This document shows positions 27,563-37,953 of a DNA stretch of 64,000 nucleotides, one piece after another. The first letter of the stretch is position 1. Each line of letters begins with the position of its first letter. A program made the position numbers and the translations under genes. The notes beneath the pieces are model-generated. The model was not told where the DNA came from. It saw only the letters and a program-made list of their open reading frames with translations, and did no database searches. The stretch lies in NCBI RefSeq assembly GCF_019048065.1, contig NZ_CP077291.1, forward strand, positions 4,526,001-4,590,000, written 5' to 3'. This stretch comes from Citrobacter farmeri (GTDB lineage: Bacteria > Pseudomonadota > Gammaproteobacteria > Enterobacterales > Enterobacteriaceae).

Positions 27563-28626
27563 TGCGGCAACCTCACCGCCAGCGAATCAGGCCAGGGGAG
27601 CTGTTCGTTCAGCCGTACCCATGCCATACCTGGCAACCCGGTTTTGACATATTCCAGATGCTGCTGGAGTAATTCCGGTGGGATACGCGCCTTGACGCGA
27701 AACATCAGCTTCAGACGCTCATCGCTGGTTTCAACGGTTTTCGGCGTGAACTGTGCGACGCTGGCGACAAAACTGATGGTGGCAGGAATACGCAGATCCG
27801 GCGCGGCATCGAGCACCAGACGCGCCTCGCCGCCAATCTTCAGCAGACCTGCCTGTTCGGTGGGCAGGAAGAACGTCATGTAGACATCGCTGAGATCGAC
27901 CATATTCAGCACCCGACCACCCGCTGCCAGCACTTCGCCGGGTTCCGCCACGCGGTACTGAACCCGGCCATCACGCGGGGCTTTAAGCTCGCTGTCTTCA
28001 ATATCCGCGACAATTCGTCGTTCGGTCGCCTGCGCCGCGTCGACACGGGTTTGAGCCTGAATAATGCTGGTGCGCGCAGCTTCAATTGCCGCTTTCGTCG
28101 CACTGACCTGCGCCTTTGCCGACTCCAGTGCCGCGCGTGCGCTTTCAGCGGCGGCACGATCGTCATCCAATTGTTGCGCCGATACCGCGCCACGCTGGGA
28201 GAGCGAGCGGGAGCGGACGTGGCGTTTGGAGACGGAATCCAGCTCGGCTTCACGCTGTTTCACCACCGACTGGGCGGCGCGGGTTTCGCTCTGGCGCTGT
28301 TCGAGCAGCGCCCTGGCCGCCGCCACGGCGCTTTCGGCCTCTTTGATTTGCGCGATGGCTTCGAGTCGTTGCTCCTGCAATACACGGGTATCCATCTTCG
28401 CCAGCACCTCACCCTGACGAACAAACTGACCCTCTTTCACCAGAATAGAATCAATACGTCCGGCGATTTTGGTCGCGATATCCACTTCCGTCGCTTCGAT
28501 TCGGCCATTGCTGGCAGCAAAACCTTCCGGTACGCCTGCAGGCCGTAGAACCCACCACACGCCGGCAGCCACCACCACCAGTGCCGCCAAAACCCACCAC
28601 GTCAGATGACGCTTAATGTTGTCCAT
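27559..28626 (-). CDS. yhiI: YhiI, HlyD-type membrane fusion protein
   Basis: 355 residues, matching E. coli YhiI. An N-terminal anchor ([21 protein letters not shown]) is followed by a biotinyl-lipoyl-like half ([18 protein letters not shown]), an alanine-rich coiled-coil hairpin (about 90-205) and the second lipoyl half ([20 protein letters not shown]). It bridges the RbbA/YhhJ inner-membrane pump to an outer-membrane channel. ATG 28626 is preferred over an ATG 11 codons upstream. It is the first gene of the yhiI-rbbA-yhhJ operon. Confidence 0.93.
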   Translation of the reverse strand: MDNIKRHLTWWVLAALVVVAAGVWWVLRPAGVPEGFAASNGRIEATEVDIATKIAGRIDSILVKEGQFVRQGEVLAKMDTRVLQEQRLEAIAQIKEAESAVAAARALLEQRQSETRAAQSVVKQREAELDSVSKRHVRSRSLSQRGAVSAQQLDDDRAAAESARAALESAKAQVSATKAAIEAARTSIIQAQTRVDAAQATERRIVADIEDSELKAPRDGRVQYRVAEPGEVLAAGGRVLNMVDLSDVYMTFFLPTEQAGLLKIGGEARLVLDAAPDLRIPATISFVASVAQFTPKTVETSDERLKLMFRVKARIPPELLQQHLEYVKTGLPGMAWVRLNEQLPWPDSLAVRLPQ

Positions 28627-28678
28627 AATCGACCCGCCATAATCCCTGTTATCAAACAATGCGTGTCACAAAACCCCA

Positions 28679-28694
28679 CTGAACGGGCGTTCAG
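28679..28694. promoter_or_regulatory. Perfect palindrome, TetR-type operator candidate
   Basis: CTGAACG (28679-28685), GG, CGTTCAG (28688-28694): 7-bp arms with a 2-bp centre, 53 bp upstream of the yhiI start. Size and symmetry resemble TetR-family operators that often control MFP-ABC pump operons. No TetR gene lies nearby in this window. Confidence 0.6.
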
Positions 28695-28828
28695 CGGTAT
28701 CTTCCGTCCGGGATAAGAAGGAAAAAGTGAGGGTGGCCAGACGGCGTACAGGCGTCATCACTACGCTCGCCGTGAAGGAAAGTGAATGACAGAGCGGTGC
28801 GAAAATCGGGTAGTAATGTTGTCATCAT
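28691..28828 (-). CDS. Possible small protein or leader peptide upstream of yhiI
   Basis: A 45-codon reading frame starting at a double ATG (28828 and 28825), with AGGAA seven bases upstream. The peptide begins MMTTLLPDFRTALSF and contains HGERSDDACTPSGHPHFF. Its TGA stop falls within the right arm of the palindrome at 28679-28694, and yhiI begins 64 bp further on. I cannot name the family. The strong ribosome site and position just before an efflux-pump operon fit a leader peptide, but the length could also be chance. Confidence 0.4.
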   Translation of the reverse strand: MMTTLLPDFRTALSFTFLHGERSDDACTPSGHPHFFLLIPDGRYR

Positions 28829-28866
28829 CAGCGTTCCTGGCCGTAAATGAAACACGCATACTCATA

Positions 28867-28889
28867 GCTAGTATCAATGAAATACTAGC
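28867..28889. promoter_or_regulatory. Second palindrome upstream of yhiI
   Basis: GCTAGTAT (28867-28874), CAATGAA, ATACTAGC (28882-28889): perfect 8-bp arms with a 7-bp centre, in AT-rich DNA about 240 bp before yhiI and 40 bp before the small reading frame. It could be a regulator site or part of the promoter; I do not recognise the motif. Confidence 0.5.
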
Positions 28890-28947
28890 ATCATTATGGA
28901 TGATGTCTATTCGCTTATGGTTTGTAATGATGTAGGGAATGAATAAT

Positions 28948-30141
28948 TCACACCGCAGCCAAATCCTGCGCGCATGCCCAGGCGCTGGACCACGCCCACT
29001 GGAAGTTGTACCCCCCCAGCCAGCCGGTAACGTCCATCACTTCGCCGATAAAGTACAGCCCCGGTACCTTGCGTGCTTCCATGGTTCGAGACGACAGTTC
29101 GTGGGTATCTACCCCGCCGAGCGTCACTTCCGCCGTGCGATACCCTTCGGTACCGTTCGGCTGTACCCGCCAGTCGGTCAACGTGTCAATCAGCGTCTGC
29201 TGCTCACGAACGTTGAGCTGCTTGAGTGAGACATCAGGGATCTGCCCGAGCTGTTGCAGACACTCCACCAGACGCTTCGGCAACAGCATCGCCAGCGTGT
29301 TCTTCAGGCTTTGATTCGGATGCGCGCAACGCTGTTCGTCAAGAACATCATTCAGACTGACATCCGGCAGTAAATTGATGCTGACAAATTCACCTGGCTG
29401 CCAGAAGCTGGAAATCTGTAAAACCGCCGGGCCTGAAAGGCCGCGATGGGTAAAGAGCAGGTTTTCACGAAAGACAGTACCGTCCTGTGCGGTGATGACC
29501 GACGGAACAGAAACGCCAGAGAGCACCTGAAGCTGCTCCAGCAGCGGTTTGTGCAGGGTAAATGGCACCAGCCCGGCGCGGGTGGGCAGCACGTTCAGGC
29601 CAAACTGCTCGGCAATTTTATAGCCAAACGGCGTCGCCCCCAGACCTGGCATCGACAGCCCGCCGGAGGCAATCACCAGCTTTTTCGCGCCGACGGTGGC
29701 CCCGTTCAGTTCCAGCGTAAAACCGTCCTCATCCCGCGTAACGCTCAGAACCTCACTGCGTAAGCGCAGGGTCACATTGCCTTTTTCACATTCCGCCACC
29801 AGCATATCGACGATTTGCTGTGCGGAATCATCGCAAAAAAGCTGCCCGAGCGTTTTTTCATGCCAGGCAATACCGTACTTACCGACGAGATCGATGAAAT
29901 CCCACTGGGTATAACGCGCCAGCGCCGACTTACAAAAATGCGGGTTCTGGCTCAAATAGGCCGCTGGCTCAACATAAAGGTTCGTAAAGTTGCAGCGGCC
30001 CCCACCAGACATGAGGATCTTGCGCCCAGGTTTCTTGCCATTATCAATAAGCAGCACCCGACTGCCGGCCTGTCCTGCCTGTGCTGCACAGAACATACCT
30101 GCCGCGCCAGCGCCTATAATAATGGCATCAAACCTTTCCAC
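28948..30141 (-). CDS. yhiN: YhiN, HI0933-family flavoprotein
   Basis: 397 residues with an N-terminal FAD-binding Rossmann motif (IIIGAGAAGMFCAAQAG, from residue 8) and GRKILMSGGGRCNFTN, the hallmark of the HI0933/BaiN-like family. The C-terminal part (GGVDTHEL..GLYFIGEVMDVTGWLGGYNFQWAWSSA, in separate stretches) closes the FAD domain. It is a probable cytoplasmic FAD-dependent oxidoreductase; its substrate is unknown. It is divergent from pitA with about 230 bp between them. Confidence 0.92.
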   Translation of the reverse strand: MERFDAIIIGAGAAGMFCAAQAGQAGSRVLLIDNGKKPGRKILMSGGGRCNFTNLYVEPAAYLSQNPHFCKSALARYTQWDFIDLVGKYGIAWHEKTLGQLFCDDSAQQIVDMLVAECEKGNVTLRLRSEVLSVTRDEDGFTLELNGATVGAKKLVIASGGLSMPGLGATPFGYKIAEQFGLNVLPTRAGLVPFTLHKPLLEQLQVLSGVSVPSVITAQDGTVFRENLLFTHRGLSGPAVLQISSFWQPGEFVSINLLPDVSLNDVLDEQRCAHPNQSLKNTLAMLLPKRLVECLQQLGQIPDVSLKQLNVREQQTLIDTLTDWRVQPNGTEGYRTAEVTLGGVDTHELSSRTMEARKVPGLYFIGEVMDVTGWLGGYNFQWAWSSAWACAQDLAAV

Positions 30142-30371
30142 TTTACGTTCCTCTCTGAATTCAGGGCGTGAATTGTAAAGTTATCTCAGTGGTCGCACCA
30201 GCAAGAAAATCCTTAGGAATAAGTATTCGTATGAAATATATAAGATAATTCTTTATAGGCACCATTCTATTCAGACGTTAAATCAAAAAAAGTCTATATT
30301 TCACTTTGCCCGCGCCGCTAAAGTCACTGATAATGCGCCGCGTTCATGTCCTCAAGATGGCGTAACGTCCT

Positions 30372-31871
30372 ATGCTACATTTGTTTGCTGGTCTGGATTT
30401 ACATACCGGGCTTTTATTATTGCTTGCTCTGGCTTTTGTGCTGTTCTATGAAGCAATCAACGGCTTCCATGATACAGCCAATGCAGTTGCAACCGTGATC
30501 TACACCCGTGCGATGCGCTCGCAGCTTGCGGTGGTCATGGCTGCAGTGTTCAACTTCTTTGGTGTGCTGCTGGGCGGTCTCAGCGTAGCCTATGCCATCG
30601 TGCATATGTTACCGACCGATCTCCTGCTCAATATGGGATCGTCGCATGGACTCGCGATGGTGTTCTCCATGCTGCTCGCAGCCATCATCTGGAACCTGGG
30701 TACCTGGTACTTTGGTTTACCCGCATCCAGCTCTCACACGCTGATTGGCGCGATTATCGGTATCGGTTTAACCAATGCGCTGATGACCGGTACGTCAGTA
30801 GTGGATGCACTCAACATCCCGAAAGTCATGGGCATTTTTGCCTCGCTGATCGTCTCGCCTATTGTTGGTCTGGTGGTCGCAGGTGGTCTGATTTTCATTC
30901 TGCGTCGCTACTGGAGCGGAACCAAAAAACGCGCCCGTATTCACCTCACCCCTGCGGAACGTGAAAAGAAAGACGGTAAGAAAAAGCCGCCGTTCTGGAC
31001 CCGTATCGCGCTGATCCTTTCGGCTATCGGCGTGGCTTTCTCGCATGGTGCGAACGACGGTCAGAAAGGCATTGGTCTGGTGATGCTGGTCCTGATTGGT
31101 GTGGCACCGGCAGGTTTCGTGGTGAACATGAATGCCTCGGGTTACGAAATCACCCGCACCCGTGATGCCATCAACAACGTCGAAATCTACTTCCAGCAGC
31201 ATCCCGATCTGCTGAAGAAAGTGACGGGCGTCGATCAGCTGATTCCCTCTCCGGAACCAGCCGCCACGCAGCCGACAGAATTCCACTGCCATCCGGCAAA
31301 CACCCTTAATGCGCTGGATCGCGCGAAGGCGATGTTGTCGAACAATGTGGAAAGCTATGACAAGCTGAGCGTTGAGCAGCGCGGTCAACTGCGTCGCATT
31401 ATGCTGTGCATCTCCGACACGACCGATAAAGTGACGAAGCTGCCAGGCGTGAGCGTTGACGACCAGCGTCTGCTGAAGAAACTGAAAACCGATATGCTGA
31501 GCACCATTGAGTATGCGCCGATCTGGATCATTATGGCGGTCGCGCTGGCGCTGGGTATTGGTACCATGATCGGCTGGCGCCGTGTGGCAACCACCATCGG
31601 TGAAAAGATTGGTAAGAAAGGCATGACCTATGCTCAGGGGATGTCTGCGCAGATGACCGCGGCCGTCTCTATTGGTCTCGCCAGCTACACCGGGATGCCG
31701 GTATCCACTACCCATGTTCTCTCCTCCTCCGTGGCGGGGACGATGGTTGTCGACGGTGGGGGTCTGCAACGTAAAACGGTGACCAGCATTCTGATGGCCT
31801 GGGTATTCACATTACCCGCCGCGATTCTGCTGTCTGGTACGCTGTACTGGATCTCGCTGAAGCTTATCTAA
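30372..31871 (+). CDS. pitA: PitA, low-affinity phosphate transporter
   Basis: 499 residues, the E. coli length. The duplicated PiT signature appears as [19 protein letters not shown] near the amino end and [14 protein letters not shown] after residue 220. A large hydrophilic loop (about 255-375) separates the two membrane halves. It takes up metal-phosphate complexes with protons across the inner membrane and is also a zinc entry route in E. coli. It ends in a strong hairpin shared with uspB, which converges on it. Confidence 0.95.
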   Translation: MLHLFAGLDLHTGLLLLLALAFVLFYEAINGFHDTANAVATVIYTRAMRSQLAVVMAAVFNFFGVLLGGLSVAYAIVHMLPTDLLLNMGSSHGLAMVFSMLLAAIIWNLGTWYFGLPASSSHTLIGAIIGIGLTNALMTGTSVVDALNIPKVMGIFASLIVSPIVGLVVAGGLIFILRRYWSGTKKRARIHLTPAEREKKDGKKKPPFWTRIALILSAIGVAFSHGANDGQKGIGLVMLVLIGVAPAGFVVNMNASGYEITRTRDAINNVEIYFQQHPDLLKKVTGVDQLIPSPEPAATQPTEFHCHPANTLNALDRAKAMLSNNVESYDKLSVEQRGQLRRIMLCISDTTDKVTKLPGVSVDDQRLLKKLKTDMLSTIEYAPIWIIMAVALALGIGTMIGWRRVATTIGEKIGKKGMTYAQGMSAQMTAAVSIGLASYTGMPVSTTHVLSSSVAGTMVVDGGGLQRKTVTSILMAWVFTLPAAILLSGTLYWISLKLI

Positions 31872-31906
31872 GCGAAAAGCGAAAAGAGAAAAGAAGTTAC
31901 AGAAGC

Positions 31907-31936
31907 AAGCGGGTCAGGAAACTGGCCCGCTTTTTT
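31907..31936. terminator. Terminator after pitA
   Basis: AAGCGGGTCAG (31907-31917) pairs with CTGGCCCGCTT (31922-31932) with one G-U pair and loop GAAA, followed by TTTTT. It lies between the convergent genes pitA and uspB. Confidence 0.9.
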
Positions 31937-31940
31937 ATGC

Positions 31941-32276
31941 TCAGTGCCAAATCATCAAGGCAATAAGACTGACTACCACGAGCCCACACAGCGCGCTGGT
32001 CAGAATGAACTGACGACGTACCCGCTCACAGCGGCGGATGAATTCATCATCATGGTGATCGCGGTAGCGCTGGGCGTAGATATACCACACCAGGCGTACC
32101 TGCTTATTGGGTTGGCCGTGCGAGGTGAAAAAGCCGCCCCCATCTACATATTGATAGAGCAAAGGATCGCAACCACGAAGTACCACGAGCAGCGCGCGTA
32201 AAGACGAGAAATAGCGCGCCATATTCACAATGCAAACAACACATAACGCCCAGAATAATGCAACGGTGCTTATCAT
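31941..32276 (-). CDS. uspB: UspB, universal stress protein B
   Basis: 111 residues, as in E. coli. It has two predicted membrane helices, one at the amino end ([23 protein letters not shown]) and one at the carboxyl end ([19 protein letters not shown]). In E. coli it is induced in stationary phase by RpoS and affects ethanol resistance. A GGGGAGG ribosome site precedes the ATG, after an unusually GC-rich leader. Confidence 0.94.
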   Translation of the reverse strand: MISTVALFWALCVVCIVNMARYFSSLRALLVVLRGCDPLLYQYVDGGGFFTSHGQPNKQVRLVWYIYAQRYRDHHDDEFIRRCERVRRQFILTSALCGLVVVSLIALMIWH

Positions 32277-32300
32277 ACGACCTCCCCGGCGACCCGCCCA

Positions 32301-32315
32301 CGGAGCTCCGCTCCG
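32301..32315 (-). promoter_or_regulatory. Hairpin in the uspB leader
   Basis: CGGAGC (32301-32306), TCC, GCTCCG (32310-32315), embedded in a run of G and C 24-40 bp upstream of the uspB start. It would fold in the uspB mRNA just before the ribosome site. Confidence 0.4.
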
Positions 32316-32506
32316 GGACTACCGCTCCCCGAAACTTGCCAGACAGTCAATGAAAAAGTACGACTAAAAACCGCTCATTTTGAGCTTATCATCTGAGCGG
32401 CTCTCTAAATAGTGTAGGAGATCAGTTAATTTTTTTGCCAGAAGGTTAATCACTATCAATGCAATTATCTAAAAAATTTGTTTAACTAATTGGTAAGCAA
32501 GGCGGA

Positions 32507-32533
32507 TTGACGGATTATCCAGGCCGCTATACT
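32507..32533 (+). promoter_or_regulatory. Candidate uspA promoter
   Basis: TTGACG (32507-32512) and TATACT (32528-32533), spacer 15 bp, which is short. The good hexamers and position agree with the known single sigma-70 promoter of E. coli uspA with a long leader. Confidence 0.5.
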
Positions 32534-32674
32534 GTAAGGATGATTTCGACAATTCATCGCGGCTGAGCTAGCCCCGCGTAGACAAATCGCACAGTTCGCA
32601 GGACGCGGGTGACGCGACGGCAAAAGAAACGCTAGCTGGCTGGTCATCGACAACTTTATGGAAGGAGTAATACT

Positions 32675-33109
32675 ATGGCTTACAAACACATTCTCATCGC
32701 GGTTGATCTTTCTCCGGAAAGCAAAGTTCTGGTAGAAAAAGCGGTTTCTATGGCGCGTCCTTACAACGCAAAGGTTTCCCTGATCCACGTTGATGTAAAC
32801 TACTCTGACCTTTATACCGGCCTGATTGACGTCAATCTGGGCGATATGCAAAAACGCATTTCTGAAGAAACCCACCACGCGCTGACCGAACTGTCCACTA
32901 ATGCAGGCTATCCAATTACCGAAACCCTGAGCGGCAGCGGCGATCTGGGCCAGGTGCTGGTAGATGCGATCAAAAAATACGACATGGACCTGGTCGTTTG
33001 TGGTCATCACCAGGACTTCTGGAGCAAACTGATGTCCTCTGCTCGCCAGTTGATCAACACCGTTCACGTCGACATGCTGATTGTTCCACTGCGCGACGAA
33101 GAAGAGTAA
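32675..33109 (+). CDS. uspA: UspA, universal stress protein A
   Basis: 144 residues beginning [23 protein letters not shown], essentially E. coli UspA. It is a cytoplasmic dimer of the UspA type that lacks the ATP-binding glycine loop of the UspFG class. It is among the most induced proteins under growth arrest. It has a strong ribosome site (AAGGAG) and a terminator 36 bp after the stop. Confidence 0.97.
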
Positions 33110-33144
33110 AACGCGTCTAACCGGATTATCCGGTCCTGCCATAG

Positions 33145-33167
33145 CGCCCGCCTTTGCGGGCGTTTTT
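33145..33167 (+). terminator. Terminator after uspA
   Basis: CGCCCGC (33145-33151), loop CTTT, GCGGGCG (33156-33162), then TTTTT. A classic intrinsic terminator. Confidence 0.92.
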
Positions 33168-33257
33168 GTTTCTGTCATCCCCGAAAACGATCAGTACAAC
33201 CTCCCACCGCATTAATCATAATTAGTGTGATCAACTGATTAGAATGAAATCAATCTG

Positions 33258-33263
33258 TATAAT
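33258..33263 (+). promoter_or_regulatory. Consensus -10 upstream of dtpB
   Basis: A perfect TATAAT, 111 bp upstream of the dtpB start, with a poor -35 (CTGATT) 17 bp before it. A weak -35 may mean that an activator is needed. Confidence 0.5.
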
Positions 33264-33373
33264 ACTCTACGATACCTGGCAATAACCGCAGTCTATAACA
33301 CAGTCAGACATTTTCGGCGCGTTTTGTATAACGCGTTCATACTTTTCGGGATGGCATTGAAAGGCGAAGCAAT

Positions 33374-34846
33374 ATGAATACATCTGCACCAACGGGTTTG
33401 CTGCAGCAACCCCGCCCGTTCTTCATGATCTTTTTTGTCGAGTTATGGGAACGATTTGGCTATTACGGCGTTCAGGGTATCCTGGCGGTTTTCTTTGTTA
33501 AGCAACTCGGTTTCTCACAGGAACAGGCGTTTATCACCTTCGGCGCCTTTGCCGCTCTGGTGTACGGTCTGATCTCCATTGGGGGCTACGTTGGCGATCA
33601 TCTGCTCGGCACCAAACGTACGCTGGTGCTGGGTGCGATCGTGCTGGCGCTCGGCTACTTCATGACGGGAATGTCGTTACTCAAACCAGACCTTATTTTT
33701 ATCGCGCTTGGGACGATTGCCGTCGGCAACGGCCTGTTTAAGGCAAACCCGGCAAGTCTGCTCTCCAAATGCTATCCGCCCAAAGATCCGCGTCTGGATG
33801 GTGCCTTCACCCTGTTCTACATGTCGATAAACATCGGTTCGCTACTGTCGTTGTCGCTGGCGCCGGTGATCGCGGATAAGTTTGGCTATGCCGTCACCTA
33901 CAACCTGTGCGGGGCGGGGTTGATTGTCGCGCTGCTGGTCTATTTCGCCTGCCGCGGTATGGTGAAAGATATCGGTTCCGAGCCAGACCATCTGCCGATG
34001 AGCTTGCGCAATCTGTTGTATGTCCTGATTGGCACCGTGGCGATGGTTTTCCTCTGCGCCTGGCTGATGCACAACGTGCAAATCGCCAACCTGGTGCTGA
34101 TTGTGTTGTCGCTTGTGGTGACGATTATCTTCTTCCGTCAGGCCTTCAAACTGGATAAAACCGGACGCAACAAGATGTTTGTAGCGTTTATCCTGATGCT
34201 TGAAGCGGTGCTGTTTTACATTCTGTACGCGCAGATGCCCACTTCGCTGAACTTCTTTGCCATCAATAACGTTCACCACGAGATCCTCGGTTTCACTATT
34301 AACCCGGTGAGTTTCCAGGCGCTTAACCCGTTCTGGGTGGTGGTTGCAAGCCCTGTGCTGGCGGCAATCTACACGCGTCTTGGCAACAAAGGCAAAGATC
34401 TGACGATGCCGATGAAGTTTACCCTCGGGATGTTCCTGTGCTCGCTGGGCTTTCTGACCGCCGCCGCGGCAGGGATGTGGTTTGTCGATGTGCAAGGGCT
34501 GACGTCGCCGTGGTTTATCGTGCTGGTCTATCTGTTCCAGAGTCTGGGCGAGTTGCTGATTAGCGCACTGGGACTGGCAATGGTGGCGGCGCTGGTTCCG
34601 CAGCACCTGATGGGCTTTATCCTCGGGATGTGGTTCCTGACGCAGGCCGCCGCATTTCTGCTGGGGGGCTATGTCGCAACCTTTACCGCCGTACCGGAGA
34701 ACATCACCGACCCGCTGCAAACATTGCCGATCTACACAGGCGTGTTCAGTAAAATCGGATTAGTGACGCTGGCCGTCACGGTTGTGATGGCGTTGATGGT
34801 GCCGTGGCTGAACCGGATGATTAATACGCCGGACGGTGCAAAATAG
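33374..34846 (+). CDS. dtpB: DtpB, di- and tripeptide permease
   Basis: 490 residues of the POT/PTR family with about 14 helices. The amino-terminal signature [22 protein letters not shown] contains the conserved ExxERFxYY element needed for proton coupling. A second motif, [15 protein letters not shown], follows at about residues 140-155. It imports di- and tripeptides with protons. It is monocistronic and followed at once by a REP pair. Confidence 0.95.
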   Translation: MNTSAPTGLLQQPRPFFMIFFVELWERFGYYGVQGILAVFFVKQLGFSQEQAFITFGAFAALVYGLISIGGYVGDHLLGTKRTLVLGAIVLALGYFMTGMSLLKPDLIFIALGTIAVGNGLFKANPASLLSKCYPPKDPRLDGAFTLFYMSINIGSLLSLSLAPVIADKFGYAVTYNLCGAGLIVALLVYFACRGMVKDIGSEPDHLPMSLRNLLYVLIGTVAMVFLCAWLMHNVQIANLVLIVLSLVVTIIFFRQAFKLDKTGRNKMFVAFILMLEAVLFYILYAQMPTSLNFFAINNVHHEILGFTINPVSFQALNPFWVVVASPVLAAIYTRLGNKGKDLTMPMKFTLGMFLCSLGFLTAAAAGMWFVDVQGLTSPWFIVLVYLFQSLGELLISALGLAMVAALVPQHLMGFILGMWFLTQAAAFLLGGYVATFTAVPENITDPLQTLPIYTGVFSKIGLVTLAVTVVMALMVPWLNRMINTPDGAK

Positions 34847-34857
34847 CGGAAGGATTA

Positions 34858-34927
34858 TGCCGGATGACGGCTCACGTCTTATCCGGCCTACAGGCAGCCC
34901 GATAAGCGAAGCCGCCATCAGGCGGGC
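34858..34927. repeat. REP pair (BIME) between dtpB and rsmJ
   Basis: A forward REP (34858-34891, TGCCGGATGACGGCTC..) and an inverted unit (34897-34927, GCCCGATAAGCGAAGCC..). It fills the space between two convergent genes and ends two bases before the rsmJ stop. Confidence 0.9.
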
Positions 34928-34929
34928 TG

Positions 34930-35688
34930 TTAATCCGCCAAAGGCGTGCCGGCATAAATATCAAACCGGTGCCCTTTGGTCACGACCGCATTTGGCGTGG
35001 CGACATCCGCCAGCGGCGGCGCGTAGTCTGGTCGTTTCACCACCACGCGTTTGGTTGCCAGTTGTCGCGCAGGTTCGAGCAGGCCATCCGCATCCAGATC
35101 CGGCCCCACCAGCGACTGAAATACCCGCATCTCTTTCTTCACCAACGCGCTTTTCTGCTTATGGGGAAACATCGGATCGAGATAGACCACCTGCGGACGC
35201 GGCGTGATATCGGTCAGGGCCGTCAGGCTGGAAGCGTGAATCAACTGCAAACGCGCCTGCAACCACGGTCCAATTTCCGCATCGGCATAGCCGCGCGCCA
35301 GTCCGTCGTCGAGCAACGCCGCTACCACCGGATTACGCTCCAGCATTCGCACATGACAACCAACGGAGGCCAGGACAAAAGCGTCGCGCCCTAAACCTGC
35401 GGTGGCATCAACGACATCAGGCAGATAGTCGCCCTTAATCCCCACCGCTTTTGCCACCGCTTCACCGCGACCGCCGCCGAACTTACGCCGATGGGCCATC
35501 GCTCCACCGACGAAATCGACGAAAATGCCGCCGAGTTTCGGCTCATCGCGCTTACGCAACTCCAGATGCTCCGCCGTCAGCACCAGTGCCATCAGGTTGT
35601 CATCGTCCTGTTCAAGCCCCCAGCGGGCGGCAAGAACAGATAAGGCGCCGTCTCCGGCGCCCGTTTCATCAATTAAACAGATTTTCAC
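34930..35688 (-). CDS. rsmJ: RsmJ, 16S rRNA (guanine-1516-N2) methyltransferase
   Basis: 252 residues starting at GTG 35688 ([16 protein letters not shown]..), matching E. coli RsmJ (250 residues). SAM motif I is [17 protein letters not shown] and the catalytic-type motif is [19 protein letters not shown] (two stretches). It methylates G1516 in the small-subunit rRNA. It lies 7 nt after prlC and probably shares its transcript, as in E. coli, where prlC is a heat-shock gene. The longer frame reaching 35793 runs into prlC and is discarded. Confidence 0.94.
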   Translation of the reverse strand: MKICLIDETGAGDGALSVLAARWGLEQDDDNLMALVLTAEHLELRKRDEPKLGGIFVDFVGGAMAHRRKFGGGRGEAVAKAVGIKGDYLPDVVDATAGLGRDAFVLASVGCHVRMLERNPVVAALLDDGLARGYADAEIGPWLQARLQLIHASSLTALTDITPRPQVVYLDPMFPHKQKSALVKKEMRVFQSLVGPDLDADGLLEPARQLATKRVVVKRPDYAPPLADVATPNAVVTKGHRFDIYAGTPLAD

Positions 35689-35695
35689 TGACGAA

Positions 35696-37738
35696 TTAGC
35701 CTTTGATCCCGTAATGCTCCAGCATCGCATCCAGCTGCGGTTCACGGCCACGGAAGCGCTTAAACAGTTCCATGGGCTCTTCAGAACCCCCACGCGTCAG
35801 AATGTTGTCGAGGAACGACTGACCGGTATCCCGGTTGAAAATACCCTCTTCTTCAAAACGCGAGAACGCATCCGCGGCCAGCACATCCGCCCACAGGTAA
35901 CTGTAATACCCTGCCGCGTAGCCACCGGCGAAAATATGGCTGAAGGCATGCGGGAAGCGCCCCCATGACGGCCCCGGCACCACAGCGACCTGTTTTTTAA
36001 TCTCCGCCAGCGTTTCAAGGATTTTCGCTCCTTGCTGCGGGTCAAATTCCGCATGCAGACGGAAATCAAACAATCCGAATTCCAACTGACGCAGGATAAA
36101 CAGCGCCGCCTGGTAGTTCTTCGCCGCCAGCATTTTATCCAGCAGTTCTTTCGGCAACGGTTCGCCGGTTTCGTAATGACCGGAGATAAACGCCAGCGCG
36201 TCCGGTTCCCAGCACCAGTTTTCCATAAACTGGCTCGGCAGTTCGACCGCATCCCACGGCACGCCGTTGATCCCGGAAACACCCGCGGTTTCGATACGGG
36301 TCAGCATATGATGCAGGCCGTGACCAAATTCGTGGAACAGCGTGATCACTTCGTCATGGGTGAACAGCGCCGGTTTGCCGTTGACCGGGCGGTTAAAGTT
36401 ACAGGTCAGGTAGGCGACGGGTTTTTGCAGTGAACCGTCCGCTTTGCGCATCTGACCGACGCAGTCGTCCATCCACGCCCCGCCGCGCTTGTGCTCACGC
36501 GCATACAGATCGAGATAGAAGCTGCCACGCAGTTCGTTGTTTTCGTCATACAGTTCGAAGAAACGCACGTCCGGATGCCAGACCTCCACGTCATTACGCT
36601 CTTTGGCGGTAATGCCGTAAATGCGTTTCACCACTTCAAACAGGCCGTTAACGGCTTTGTTTTCCGGGAAGTACGGACGCAATTGTTCGTCGCTGATGCT
36701 GTAGAGATGCTGTTTCTGTTTTTCGCTGTAGTAAGCGATGTCCCACGGGTTCAGCTCGTCAACGCCAAACTCTGCCTTCGCGAAAGCACGCAGTTGCGCC
36801 AGCTCTTTCTCACCCTGCGGACGCGCGCGTTTTGCCAGATCGGTTAAAAACTCCAGTACCTGCTGCGGATTTTCCGCCATTTTGGTGGCAAGCGATTTAA
36901 AGGCGTAGCTTTCAAAGCCCAGCAGTTGCGCCAGTTCGTGACGCAGGGCAAGGATTTCCGCCATCACCGGGCTGTTGTCCCATTTTCCGGCGTTAGGTCC
37001 CTGATCCGACGCGCGGGTCACATAGGCGCGGTACATCTCTTCACGAAGTTGCCCGTTGTCGCAGTAGGTCATCACCGGCAGATAGCTCGGGATATCCAGC
37101 GTCAGCAGGTAACCTTCCTGTTCTTTCGCTTCGGCCTGTGCTTTTGCCGCCGCCAGCGCGCTTTCCGGCATTCCGGCCAGTGCAGCTTCGTCAGCGATCA
37201 GCTTCGTCCAGCCCATAGTGGCGTCAAGCACGTTGTTGCTGTACAGGTTACCAAGCTCAGACAGGCGGGTGGCGATCTCTCCATAACGCTGCTGCTTTTC
37301 TTTCGGCAGACCAATTCCTGAGAGTTCAAAATCACGCAGCGCGTTATCAACGGCTTTTTTCTGCGCGGTATTTAGCGTGGCGTAATGGTCGCCATCACGC
37401 AGGTCGCGGTACGCCTTATACAGACCTTCATGCTGACCGACCCAGGTGCTGTACTCTGACAACAGCGGCAGGGTTTGTTCATAGGCTTCGCGCAGTTCCG
37501 GACTGTTTTTCACCGAATTCAGATGGCTGACCGGAGAAAAAATACGGCCCAGCACATCATCCACTTCCGCAAGCTTCTGGCACAAGTTTTCCCAGGTGTA
37601 CGGCGCACCTTGCGCCACCACGCGTTCCACATTTTCGCGGCAGTCGTTCAGCGCCTTGGTTACCGCCGGGACCACATGTTCCGGCTGAATTTTGGAAAAG
37701 GGAGGGAGCTCGAAAGGCGTCAGTAGAGGATTGGTCAT
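35696..37738 (-). CDS. prlC: PrlC (OpdA), oligopeptidase A
   Basis: 680 residues, exactly the E. coli length, starting [17 protein letters not shown]. It is an M3-family zinc metallopeptidase with the metal motif [10 protein letters not shown] (HExxH, about residue 469). It degrades signal peptides and other oligopeptides in the cytoplasm. ATG 37738 is chosen over an ATG 18 codons upstream. First gene of the prlC-rsmJ pair, divergent from rlmJ. Confidence 0.96.
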   Translation of the reverse strand: MTNPLLTPFELPPFSKIQPEHVVPAVTKALNDCRENVERVVAQGAPYTWENLCQKLAEVDDVLGRIFSPVSHLNSVKNSPELREAYEQTLPLLSEYSTWVGQHEGLYKAYRDLRDGDHYATLNTAQKKAVDNALRDFELSGIGLPKEKQQRYGEIATRLSELGNLYSNNVLDATMGWTKLIADEAALAGMPESALAAAKAQAEAKEQEGYLLTLDIPSYLPVMTYCDNGQLREEMYRAYVTRASDQGPNAGKWDNSPVMAEILALRHELAQLLGFESYAFKSLATKMAENPQQVLEFLTDLAKRARPQGEKELAQLRAFAKAEFGVDELNPWDIAYYSEKQKQHLYSISDEQLRPYFPENKAVNGLFEVVKRIYGITAKERNDVEVWHPDVRFFELYDENNELRGSFYLDLYAREHKRGGAWMDDCVGQMRKADGSLQKPVAYLTCNFNRPVNGKPALFTHDEVITLFHEFGHGLHHMLTRIETAGVSGINGVPWDAVELPSQFMENWCWEPDALAFISGHYETGEPLPKELLDKMLAAKNYQAALFILRQLEFGLFDFRLHAEFDPQQGAKILETLAEIKKQVAVVPGPSWGRFPHAFSHIFAGGYAAGYYSYLWADVLAADAFSRFEEEGIFNRDTGQSFLDNILTRGGSEEPMELFKRFRGREPQLDAMLEHYGIKG

Positions 37739-37953
37739 AAGCGCTGTCCTGTTTGAAGAAGGTGAATGTAGCGCGCATCCGGCGCTGTACAATATCCCTG
37801 TAGAATGGGGATAAGTGTAGAGGATTTCAATGCCAGGCGTTGCGCTTTCGCGGCAGCGGTGACTTTTCTGTATACTGTGGCGATATGTTTTTTATTCACC
37901 CGAAAGCGTGACGCCGATCGGGCCTACGTTTATAACCTGGAACACGTTTACCC

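Larger units (their letters stand above)
28627..28947. other. Regulatory region upstream of yhiI
   Basis: 321 bp between yhiN and yhiI, both on the minus strand. It holds two separate perfect palindromes (28679-28694 and 28867-28889) and a possible 45-codon gene between them, each listed separately. In E. coli K-12 other genes (for example yhiM) lie between yhiI and yhiN; they are absent here. Confidence 0.7.
32277..32674. other. Divergent uspB/uspA control region
   Basis: 398 bp. Near uspB it is strongly GC-rich (32282-32340) with a small perfect hairpin; the middle (32340-32500) is AT-rich; near uspA there is a candidate promoter and a leader of about 130 nt. No gene is seen. Confidence 0.65.

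Noticed and set aside
30795..31769. A 324-codon minus-strand frame inside pitA
   Set aside because: Antisense shadow of a conserved gene; composition is rich in His, Arg and Gln as such shadows usually are.
33842..34720. A 292-codon minus-strand frame inside dtpB
   Set aside because: Antisense shadow with His/Gln-rich translation and no recognised domain.
35689..35793. Longer rsmJ start at 35793
   Set aside because: It would overlap prlC by about 100 nt; the GTG at 35688 matches the known RsmJ amino terminus.
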